DNA of 64,000 nt from NCBI GenBank assembly GCA_963669155.1, contig OZ022591.1, positions 6,648,851 to 6,712,850 of the forward strand, given 5' to 3'. This document shows positions 14,401 through 26,700 of the stretch, in pieces. The notes beneath the pieces were generated by a model. The model searched no databases. It was not told the origin of the DNA and worked only from the letters and a program-made list of their open reading frames with translations. The first letter of the stretch is position 1; every line of letters starts with the position of its first letter. The stretch comes from Arbacia lixula. Lineage: Eukaryota > Echinodermata > Echinoidea > Arbacioida > Arbaciidae. The position numbers were made by a program, and so were the translations under genes.

Positions 14401-17400
14401 TTAAAACAATCCAAAACGACTCGTAATGTTCATATAAAATTTTATATAGTAATTAAATTAAATGATATGATAAATGAATGACAGGACTACTTAGTCGGCG
14501 AGGAAATAAATAAGTGACACGTTTTCTATACATTGTGACGTGGCTAAAACGGCGCCAAAAGAAAACTACAGTGTCCTTAAGAAAACAAACCAGAATATAA
14601 TGTTCACGCTTTTGGTCGCTACACAACTACATGTATGTGTGGTAAAAGAGACTGCTCCCTGATTACGCCATGGCTCCTCTGGCTTCTTCCAGGAGGAGCG
14701 TGGATGGGACTAGGGCGTAGTCTGTGTTACCAGACATACATTTAGTTGTTAACAAACTGGGTTATGTCCATGCACCTCACAGCCTACAGTGTAGTACCTA
14801 GGCTTAACCAAACCCCTGGCAGAATTGCTGTTCTGCTCTAAGTAGAGCCTGTAATCATTACCACTAACATCCCTTACCTTTAGAGCTGAGCTTAGATTTT
14901 TGTTGTTGTTTAACTCTTTGCCCGCCACGCACACTATCTCCCCTGCGCCACATTTATTTCAGGGTGCCACATTCAGAGGGGTTTTGCATGCACGCTCTTA
15001 TTCAACTTGCAATAATTTTTTATTGGTGTGATGAAAAAAAAATGTGTAGCAAAGTCTAAAAGAAATTAATACTCTTGCCAATGGTATCATTTTTGTCATG
15101 TATAATATCATAGATTCTGAGAATTATAACTTTACATTTTGTCTCCAAATTATCGTTTTGGAGGCTATTTTATACCTCTTATATTCAATATGTCCTAATG
15201 AAAGTTATTCTCTAAGTTAGTTCATAAAAAAGATGTCTTCTTTAGCTTTCATTACATACCAAACCCATGTTTTATGGTAATAATGAGTCAAGCAATTTAA
15301 GATTTAAATGGGGCATTCAAAAAGAGTAAGCTAACAATGAACTAAACTCCTCTATTGAAATTGACCCTGGGTACTTCTCAATAGACTTCCTGTCCTGGGA
15401 GACTTCCTGCCTATTGATACTTTGATCCCCTTATGCAATACATGCGTCGCTATTGTATGTGTGTGCGCACAATACAATTAAATGCGTTCCGTATGCATTG
15501 TGCGCGAAATGTGACTTGAGTCGAACTTGGCAGCCCGCTGTATGTGCCGCGAGTCGAACGAAGCGGGCAAAGAGTTAAAGGAACCCTTCTCTGATCTATG
15601 TGTCTTGATATCAATGCAGGACCAGACCAGCGATGACGGCCAGTGGAAGTCCTCGTCGTACCACCTCCATCCTGTGGGTCTTCAAGCTCTTAGATCTACT
15701 ACACAATCACCCTATGGAAAAACATGAAGTCTTAGTGGCACAGGTATTTTGGGGGGTGCAATATTTTGTACTACATTATGTAATTTTCTGAATTTTTTTA
15801 TTTATTCATCTATTTCTTTTCTTTCTTTCTTTTTTTTTTTTTTGGGGGGGGGTACAATATTTTGTACTACGTTATCTAATTTTTGGAATTTCTTCATTTC
15901 TTCATTCTATATTTCTTTATTTGCATTAAAAAGTGAATACAATGTTTAAGTAAATGGTATAGCCTCATATTAAATTACTTTGAGAACCTTAATGTTTTCA
16001 TGTATAACTCATACACAGTAATACACAAATACTGACAACTGTATTTCACATCTTGTAGACTATTTAGAGTGCAACTTATATTCATATATTTGAAAAAGTG
16101 ACTAAATGCTCAAAATACATGTACATTTATGCTAAATAGCATGAAAATTATTAATATTTTGATAAGAAGATGCAAACCGAAGGCCTTAACAATGTTTGAT
16201 CAAAATCAATTTACACGCATCATGTTATGATAATGATGTTCATTTATTAACACTGGCTGTCACTATTGTATACATTTAGTCCCGCTCTAAATCAATCTTA
16301 TGTTATCCATATAATGATTGTGTGGTTGCATCCGCAGGCGTACTGGTTCAGGAGGTGGCACACCAAAGTCAGGCTGCTCAAACTGAAACGCCAAGAGGAG
16401 GAGGACAAATGGAGGAGGTAAGTGTTTGGGTCTCTTGACAAGAGAATTGGTAGATACATCTTAGAGACATGCTGGAGACCAGGGACCATTTTCATGAAAG
16501 CTTTCTAGGCTTGTTGGTCACTACAATGCATGCATTTCGATGCACTTTGGTAACTTACTAGGCTTAGTAAGGTTTCATGAACATGGCCCCTGCACTCAGC
16601 AGTATCAAGTATGTTAGCTGTTAATATCAAGCACGGAGTGTGTCACAAAGATATATGCAGGGGAAAAGGAGAAAATATGATTGTTCCCATTCACATCTGT
16701 AGATTTTTTTTATTGCTAATATCAAATGCAAAATATTGAATTTTAAATAAATGTAATTTGGATTTAGTTAAGAAGTTATAAACTGCAATTAATGATAATG
16801 ATGTCTTTACAATACAATTTCAAATTTCATTTGCTAACTAGAGCGGTCACATTCCATGAGGTCTCCCTCCAACAACAATGCCTCCATCATTGGCTCGCCA
16901 CAGTGAAGTCACGCTCCAAATCAGCTAGACTCCTCTACCAGCAGAGTTTGCTGCAGAAGGGGCTGCGTGCATTCAGGTTTGCTGTGATGAGGAGCAGAGT
17001 GCAGGCAATACAACTGGAGAAGAGGCTAGAGCTGTTAACACTTTCCCATTACTACAGTAAGGTAAGTCAAACCTGTCCCTTAAGACCACCCAAGGGAAAA
17101 CAGAAGAGGTCTGTAAGGACAGGTGGTCTTTATAGAAAGGTGGAATTACATGCACACTTCTCTGAAAGAATTTGAATTAAGTGGATTTTACAAACAGATC
17201 GCCCTCTAAAAATGTATATATCCTCAGGGCTTAGACACAAGCCTCAATGCTGCATTAATTACTCCTTTGAATTTACAAGTATATTTTGTTTCTACAAAGA
17301 AATTTTAGGCATACACCCAGTAGTAAGGATAGTGTGCTCCATCCTGTAAATGAATGAAAAACGAGTCGGACAAAAATCTTGGAACCAGACGGGATTTGAG

Positions 17401-17699
17401 CCTGCAACCTACTGCTTACCGGGCAGCGACTTAACCACACAAGCTATTTCTAGTTCACGGGTCAAGACACGACAACATGTAAACAAATACCGAAAGAGTC
17501 TCATTTAATCTGACTCATTAATATTCATGAGTAGTCCGCTGTAGGGACAATTTGGCTAGATTTTATTGAAATGGTTTTCTGGGGTAATTTCAATGTACAA
17601 AGAAATTTTAGGCATACACCCAGTAGTAAGGATAGCGTGCTCCATCCTGTAAATGAATGAAAAACAAGTCAGTCAAAAACCTTGGAACCAAGACTTGTT

Positions 17700-17736
<37 letters not shown>

Positions 17737-20700
17737 TGAAATATAAAAATATATGAAATATATTTTGTCTGTCATGGCACGTGTGTCCTTTCTTTTTTCA
17801 ATCCATACTCCCGCCCTCAACCCATAACCATGAATTAGTAACTGGTAGGAGGTGATCGACTGTGTGAATGATCTTTGACCCAGTGCTAGTAAGTGCGTGC
17901 AGGCAGGCAATACTGCCCAGGAAGTAGAGGTGGTGCGCATACAACTGTGTGTATGATATGGGTGCCGTCGGATATTGGAGAGACCCCTTATACCGTTTGT
18001 ACTTTGTACTTCTTCCTTTATGCGACAGTGGAAGGCCATTGCTGAGGTGCGAAGGGAGAAGGAAACTCTCCTGGAGCAGCTAGCCAGCCAACATGTGACA
18101 GTAAAAGCCTTCAGAGCCTGGAAAGAAGGCTACCAGACACAGCAGAGGATGGGCATAGCTGATCTGCACTATAAGTGAGTTGAGCAGCTCAATCCAATCC
18201 AATAAGCCGCTTTCATAACGTACACACAACTTTCTCCCTGAGTGCGTACAATCACCTGTATCTAGTCAATCAGTTTCAATGAATGGGGTCTATTCTGTAT
18301 CTAGAAGTTGTTGCTAGGCAGACAAACCCGGACAAGCTTTGGGCTTACCATCAGTAACGTATTGTTAGAAAGATGTGATCGCAATTTTGCGTATATAATT
18401 AAAATGGTCTATTCAATGAAGGTACTAATGTATTGCAGCACCGTTAATTAAGTGCGAATGACAGGCACTTACTTAGTTGTCGTCGGGTACAGGAGTACAG
18501 CAGTCCGGAGTGCAGCAGTCAGGAGTACAGTGCAGCAGACCTGTCGTAAGAAATGACCCTCTTGTCCGGTGCTTGAACTCCAACTGGCCTTACTTGTACT
18601 CGGCATCGATCATGAGGGTAATTTTGGGGGGGAGTGGCGCACGCGCCGTGCGTAGTGCCCATTTGATTAAGGTGAGCGGGGGCTATCTCATTGTATTTGG
18701 TGGTGTGTTTATTGTCCGCCGGGTGTTTCCAGGCGACGCTTCATATTTGCATACTGTTTATGCTTCACACCCCCCGGCCCTATAGATTGGCAAATATTTG
18801 GAAATCCTTTATTTTTAAATTGCCAATCTTTGTGTTTTGAATTTGCTATTATCTAGAGTTAAGGAAAACAAACAATATAAAACAAACCAAAACCAAAACA
18901 ATGAAACGTAATCCTGAATCAACAAAAACAACTTTAACTACGTCTCTATTTACAATATTTACAATTAATGAGTTCCTACTCAGTTTACTGAGATGGATAC
19001 TCATTCCTGTCGCCCTAACCTACTTCAGCAGTACAAACGCTGTGCGTTTGTGTAGGTAGCCCCGATTACTTCTGGGAGGGGCATACCGCGAGCCCTGGCG
19101 ACGTAATATCCTACGTCCCCAAGATAGTACGGGGTGTTATATGTACACTCCGGATGCACCTTGAGGTGAGGGGAGTCCGTCTCTAGTAATAGACGGTTCA
19201 GGGGAATTTCCCTCACTGCTGCGAGTTGGTCCTCGTTAAACGAACGGACCTTGCCCGTGATACCAAAGTAGCAGTGAGGGAAAGCTTTGTGCCAGGCATG
19301 GACCATGCCGACGTCACTGCTAAAGCAGTGCAAGTGCACCCGTTGATGGGGGAGGCACTTCCTCTGTAGACGTCGCAATGCCAGCCGGTTTACGACCTTA
19401 CTGAATTTGTCGTCGTCAGCCCCTCGCAAGTGCATCACTAAGATGCGCCCCAGGGTCCCTAGAGCCAGGATCCGGTCCATGAGCTCCTCTTGGTGTCGCC
19501 AAAGGTGTTTTTTTACGGTGAAGTCGAAACCAACTTCACTGATGGCCGACACCCGGGGATTGCATAGGAGCTTCAGGAAGCACTCCCATTGGCCTGGCGT
19601 ATAATCCGCCGCCTTTTTCGGATGGATTCCGATGGCTAATTTCCAATTGGAGTCTACTATTCGGCCCAGGACCTGTTCTTCGAATTCTGGATGGGAGAAG
19701 TTCAAAGGGTCACAGTAATTAAGAACCCCGCCCGTTATGGGAAGATAGTGGTCCGGTTCACGGCCTGGGAGCATCGATTTGCTCACACCTGAAGATAGTT
19801 CAGATAGCCTGTCGGGATGGAAATGGGAGTCAAATCCTGAGACCTCAAGTGAAACCTTTTCTGTCACATTCGACCCTTGAACAGGCATGGCTGGAATGGG
19901 AGCCGACTTCTGGAGTCCGGGCTCTAGTTCTAGTTGGTTAATAGCCCCCCTCTGTTCAGGAGATAGTTTGTCCCACAGGAACACCAGGGGCCGCCAATGT
20001 GCAAGAATTGCCGGGGAGTTGATCGGCTGAAGGGTGGGGACTACCTGTTCCCAACCCTCTTTCTCCCGCAGCAAGCCCATTTCTACCTTGTCAGTTTCGC
20101 TGAGAGGGCTTTGAACAGAGTGCCAGTTTTTGTTGGTATAGTCTATGAGTCCCTCTAGATTGTCTGCGCCTGTGAGGAAGTTTGCCACCATGTGCAAAGC
20201 CTTGGCCCGCTTTGAGAGTGTCTTCGACCATCCTGGGCCGGTATGCTCTTCCTGAGGGCGGAAAAAATCGGGAAGATGGTAATAAACATGCCACCTTAGT
20301 TTGGGGGAGGCATGCCCACAACCTTCAATTGGGCAAACTGACCTGTGCTTCTTTAAACGTTGGTTGCCCCCAGAGGTGGACGGACGTTTTGTCCCTTTTT
20401 TAGCCTGTTCTTCATGATGAATGGGGCTCCGGAAGGGCGACTGGCTGGAGCCAGGAAGCAAGGCACCTTTGCCTGCATCCATCCCGGCTGCCAGCCCTTT
20501 GGGTGCAGGAATCTTCATGTTTTTCCCTACCACAGGCTCAGCCAGAATAGCCAGTGTGTATTTTGCAATTCCCCTACCTCTACCTACTGTGTTATGTGTT
20601 TTAGATTCTATCTCTATCTTGACAGGACTAGTGTTAGTGTTAGGTTCGGTTTCTTCCCCGCTCACCTCACCCTCAAATTCCCTGGACAATGGACTAGGGG

Positions 20701-23700
20701 GAAAGAGATCGATGATGGGATCCATCCTGTGTGGATAGAAGATTAATAACACTGTTGCGTTAATCATTTAAGGAATGGAAATACCTCTAAATTATTTATT
20801 ATTTCCCCGTTATGATTAATCGTCAGATCCCATTGTCCGGTTTTACTTGTTAGTACATTTCTTTAACCTGTCATGATTTACAACGAATCTTGAGTTCCGG
20901 TAGGAGATTCGATAGAGGTAGGGAGAGAGTTTTTTAATTATGGTCGCCGGGCCCTTCCAGGGAGGACACAGTTTCTTTGTCTTCCCTTTTTGAGTGGCCG
21001 TGTCGAGTAAGTAAACTCTGTCGCCCTCTTGGAATTCACGACAATAAACCCTGACATCGTAATCTCTCTTCATGCGCTCTTGGGTCGCGCGGAGCTTATT
21101 CCTAGCAGTTTCATGGGCTCGGGTAAGAGTCTGTGTTAGCTGAGAAACATACTCCTCCTTTGAGCCTGATTCTGCTGCGGACGGAAGAGGAAAGATCAGA
21201 TCTGCTGGCTGATTAGTCTCCCGGCCAAGCATGAGCATGTTTGGGGTGAAGCCTGTGCTTCTGTTCACAGTGGATCGGATAGCCCCAGCTATTTGAAAGA
21301 TAAACTTATCCCATTGGCTTTGAGATTTTCCAATATAACACCTTATAGCCTGCATTAGAGTTCGGTTAAACCGCTCAACTTGTCCGTTTGCAGATGGCCG
21401 ATAAGGTGTGGTTCTGGCTTTATGAATCTGTAAAGCCTCACACACGCTGACAAAAAGTCGGCTCTCAAAGTTTCTGCCTTGATCGGTAAAGATCTGCAGA
21501 GGGCAACCAAAACGACAAAAGAACTCTCCTACGGCTGCATGGGCAGTGGTTTCTGCTGTTTGGGATGGCAAGGGGATACATTCGACCCACTTCGTGAATT
21601 GGTCGACCATTACAAGAATGTGCTCATTACCTTGCGAGGTTTTCGGAGGGGGCCAATGAAGTCAAGGTGTACCCGTTCCATTGGGGCTCCGGCATGATAG
21701 TTCTTCATGGGGTGTCTCCCATACCTCACGGGTTTTTTGTTCTTATTACATGTAGCACAAGCTGTAATGTAGTTCTGTACGTCACGGGACATTCCATACC
21801 AAAAGTACCGGGACCTTATTTTACTGTAGGTCCGGTTTATCCCAGCATGGCCAGCGGATGGAAGGTCATGGTTAAGTTTGATCACTTCATTCCGTAAAGA
21901 ATGTGGTACCACTAACAGGTCATTGGCTTCATCTTTCCTCCAGATGAGGCCATCTTTCATATGAAACAAATCCCGGTTCACCCAGAGAAATTTTCCACCT
22001 TGATCCCATAACATGAGGGTACCTTCATCTGGTTCCTCATTGGATACCAGCCACTTTCGTAAGTGCTTTAGCTGATCGTCGGCCTCTTGCTCCTTTTGCA
22101 AGCGTTCTTGAGATGTGAGACCCTCCTCACCATCGTTAGCCGGAGGCCCACAATCATCGTCAACCCTAGGGTCTTCCACTGTTACCCCACTGACGGATAT
22201 GATAGGCTCCCCTACAGTGGAAAGGATATCCATGTGGGTAACATTGTAGTCTAAGTCCTCGGGGCGACTCAAAGTGATTTCTGAGACTTGCTTCGACTTT
22301 GTAGCTAGTGAGATAACATCGTCCACAGTGGCTACGAAATGTGACCAGTTCTGATGGACTTTTTGACAGTAGGAGCATCCACCACAAGGCAACGATTCTG
22401 GGAGACCCCCAAGACGATAACTTTCACAGAGGAACTCATCGTCAGGGACTCTGGAAAGAGCATCCGCATTCTGATGCTTCCTGCCAGGTCTGTGCTCCAC
22501 TTTCATGTCATATTGTCCCAGTTCCTCAAGCCACCGTGCCAGCTGGCCCTGGGGCTCCTTAAAGTTGAGTAGCCATGTGAGGCTTCCATGGTCTGTTCTA
22601 ACCGTAAACGGTTTTCCAAGGAGGTAATGGCGGTACTGACGTGTGAATCTAACAACAGCGAGCAGTTCACGACGGGTGACACAATATCTCCGTTGTTCTG
22701 GAGATAAAGATAGGCTGCCATACGCAATGGCACGCTCTTGTCCACTTTGGACCTGAAGGAGCTCAGCTCCGATTGCTGTGCCAGACGCATCGGTATCCAA
22801 AATGAAAGGGTCAGTCGAGTTTGGTAGGGCAAGAACTGGGGCAGACGTCATCAGTTGCCGGGTATTGTCAAAGGCATCCTGATGTTCTTGTTTCCATTGG
22901 AAAGACTGCTTGCCAGTAAGACCATAAAGAGGTCTTACGGTGTCTGCAAAGTCCTTCAGGAAGGTTCTGTGGTAATTGACGAGCCCTAGGAATTGCTCTA
23001 CCTCTTTAGAGCTAGTGGGTGTTGGCCAATTGACCACAGCTTTAATGTGATCATCTTTGAGGTGGAGTCCATGTCTATCCACTTCTCTGCCCAAGAACTC
23101 GACACGTTGTTGGAAAAGAGAACATTTCTTTGGCTTGAGCTTGAGTTTGTAATCTCGGAAGCGTTCCAATACTTGTCTGAGATTCTTAACATGATCAATG
23201 AAAGAGGCTCCAAGCACCACAACGTCATCTAGGAATGCCAGGGCAATGTCCCAGTTTAAACCCCTGAGGACTAGATTCATCACTCTCGAGAAAGTTGCGG
23301 GGGCGTTGCAGAGGCCGAAGCCCATGCGTACGAACTCGTAAAGGCCATGCCTTGTGATAAAGGCCGTTTTTTCACGATCTTCTTTCTTGAGTCTTATCTG
23401 CCAGTAGGCAGAATTGGCATCCAGTTTCGAGAACCATATATTCCCAGAAAGGGTGTCTAAGCATTCCTCCATGCATGGCAAGGGGTAGACATCTTTTTTG
23501 GTTACATCATTTAACCGTCGGTAGTCAATGCACCACCTTACTCCCCCGTCCCGCTTTCTGACTAGGACAGGAGGAGATGCCCATGCCGATACAGATGGTT
23601 GTATTACCCCTGCTGTTAGCATTTTGTTGAGGTGACTTCGTTCCTCTTGCACGAAGTTCATGGGGGTGCGCCTCATTCTTTGTTTGATTGGCGCTGCGTC

Positions 23701-26700
23701 CCCCGTGTTAATGCCATGTTCTATTTCCGTGAAATTCCCTAGGTCAAATTCATCTCTGGCAAAGACCCCTTCAAATTCTAACAGTAATTCCCTTAGAATT
23801 TCTTGTTGATCTTGGGTAAGGTGTTCGATGGACTGCTCCCAGAGGCCCTGTAAGTGGGCAGGGATTGGAGTCGGCGAAGGTAAGCCAACACCCCGCACTT
23901 GCTTACTGTCCTTGGTTGGTGATGACGCGGAGTCATGCGCATGCATCCTGCCCTCGTTTGGCAGATCCAAGCCTGGTTTAATGGCGGTAGCTTCTAAGGC
24001 TTCCCCAACTACCATGCCTTGTTTCCAACTTAGGGTTCGGTCAGTAGGATTCAGTGCATATAGATCAATGGCTCCTGCTGTTTCATGATACGAGCGGGGA
24101 ATAAGTCCCGGAAGGTCGAAATGTGGTTCAATGATGAACTGCTCCAAAGATTTGTCTAGTGTGCAGGTTACCTTCTTCACAGACATGGGAGGAAGGGTCA
24201 CACTCTGCTTTACCAGTACTTGAGCTATGGAAACACGTTCATTTCTTCCCCAAATCATTGGGATGTCCTTGCCTTGAAATGACAGTTTTGCTCTAGGGAT
24301 GTCGATGGTGGCACTATATTTGCGTAGGAGATCAACCCCAAGTAGCATATCATCTTCGATAGGAGCGATATAGACTACTTCCGTGAGTGAATGTTCTCCC
24401 ATTTTAATGACTATTGGGCCGACAACCAAACCACTCATTTGCATGTCACGGCCAGCCGTGTTTAAAATAACACGTTGAATAACTGGCGGCCTGGGACTAA
24501 GAGTTTGGTAAACCCTATCCGACAGAATAGTGACTTCTGCAGCCGTATCCACTACTGCATTTATCTGCTTGCCATCTATTTGGGCTTCGATGCTAAACAT
24601 TGAAGACGTCTTGAGCTGACAGACGATGACATCTTCTGGATAGTCATCCATGGTGGCAGATTCTGGTTTGGCTGGTGGGGGCCATGGAGGTAGCACCCAT
24701 GGGCAGGTTATACTAGATGTAGGCTGCCCCTTCCTTTCTACCACGGTAGGCTGCCGCTGAGGGGGTTCTCGGGAGCCTGCACCAGTATTACTCCACGGCT
24801 CTCCAGATACCTTTGCTGAGGAAGCAAGGGTAAATGAAGTAGGGGTGGAACACCCTACCGAGTAACTTTCAACTGTTTCCTCAGTTTGTTTGGATAAGGC
24901 AGGGAATGGGGGCACTACATCTTTCTGGATTGGTGTAAGAACCTGCAAAGAAGTCTGATTAGTGCCCTGGGCTATGTGGATCGGGGTCGGGCTTGTTCCT
25001 CCGATCCCAACTCGTTTCCCGGTTCGTCACCAGCAAATGAAACAGTCTTCACTTGTTCAACTTCTGGACAATCCCGTTTAAAATGGCCGGATTTGCCACA
25101 TTTGAAGCAAGGATTGTCTGGGCCTGGTGACCTCAGTTTTCCTCTGGCCGGGGACGTCCTTCCTGGGGACGACCTGGGTTTAGGAGGATCACTCCTCATT
25201 TGAAGGGTTGTGATGAGCCCTTGCACCATAGAGTGAAGTGTTCCCACCTTTGCTTCGACTGAGTCTAGCTGTCCTTTGACAGAGTTCTGAAACGAATCAA
25301 ATTTCTGTTCCAGTTGGGAGACTCGGGTTTCGAGGCTAAGATCGTAACAGTGAGAAGTAAGTGAAGATGGGAGTGGTATTTCCATCTTCCGCGCTTTCTT
25401 CTCAAGGGGGTCTACACATGTAGATAACTGTCTGATGTCCTTCCGAGGTTTGCCTTGCATTGCCTGTCTGGCATGCTGGAACATTCGGGTAACTCGTAAG
25501 GCATCATCAAGATGTAGGGGTTGATGATTCAGTGTGTGCTGCCCCGCTTCGCGATCAGTCGACCCCTGACAGAAGCGCAGCACCAGCTGCTTCTGCACGT
25601 AACTATCGGGCAGATTGGGGAATGCCTGAGATGCTAAAGCCTGTAGTCGCTCGGCCCACTCTACGCATGATTCTTCGGAAGTTTGCCTTGCATAATTAAA
25701 TTGCACCTGGGCGACTTCCGGGAGTTCCTGTGGAGCAAATCGTTTCTCCAACTTCAGGACTACATCATAATAGCTTATGGCTGGGTCGCGTCTAATCAGT
25801 GAGGCGTAGTACTCGCTGGCTCTCCCATCCAATGCCCAACACAGTTGGTTTTGCCTATGTTGTTCATCCCAATTACTATCATTGGCGAATGATGTAAACT
25901 TGGCAAAAAATGCGTGCCAGCTCCCTGAACCATTAAAGACAATTGTTCTAGGTAAATATGTCCTGGGAGCGGGCTTGGGAGGCATTCTTGAATTTCCTGA
26001 GGAAATGATGGGGGGAACTATCTCGGGCCGGTTTGAACTATGGCCCTGTAGTTCGAGTGAACGCCTAGGCTCTGGCTGGTTGAACAGTGGAACTGTAATG
26101 GAAGAGACATTCTTCTGTCGGGTAGGTCCAGAACCCAGCTTAGATTGATTGGACCTAGGAGCCGGCTTAGGAGGCTGATTCGGTCCGGGATGAGGCAGTG
26201 GTTGGAGCCGGCGGACAGGTGGCGGCGACACCTTTACTGATGCTGAATATCCCCTCTGGTTTCCACCCTGATTGGGATAAAAATCATCATTCCTTAGAGC
26301 ACGAGTTGGGGTCCGATCATAAGTCTGACGAGTATGATAACAATCACGATCGTCAGGGAGATATCGATCACGAATATGAGTACGTCGATCATGATCATGG
26401 GGCTTCCGACCATCAACAAAGACACGCGTTGGGGCACCATTACAACTGTAATGATCATAATAGAGATCATCTCTTGGCCTTCGGGGAAACGGTCCATTAG
26501 ATTGATCCTCTTTTAGCTGCCTTGGGGGCACTTCCATCTGTAACAGAGAAAGCAACTCTCTCAAAAGATGTGAAGCCTCCTGGATGGAGTGCTCCCTTGG
26601 AAGGCGAGACTGTTTTGCAGTCTGGAATGCGGATGGATCATACTGAGGCCCATAAGTTGTCCTGCTACGAGGTTCGTAGTTGTTTTCCTCGTTTTGAGGA

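Larger units (their letters stand above)
10469..15619 (+). other. SFI1 intron 4
   Basis: A 5.2-kb intron, no exon seen. It carries (TTCC)n at 10507-10572, a GA-rich stretch at 11240-11600, a 1.85-kb element with long inverted ends (12970-14819), and a TTAA-flanked piggyBac-like MITE (14914-15574) ending 45 bases before exon 5. The 11650-12960 part is AT-rich with no feature seen. Confidence 0.6.

Noticed and set aside
18477-18785. 102-codon ORF in the LTR (also at 28711)
   Set aside because: Antisense to the element, lies inside the LTR and its end differs only because the flanks differ.
19025-20767. TatD ORF as a host gene trapped in the element
   Set aside because: It has no introns, lies between integrase and the polypurine tract, shares the element's orientation, and the flanking LTRs and target duplications bracket it.
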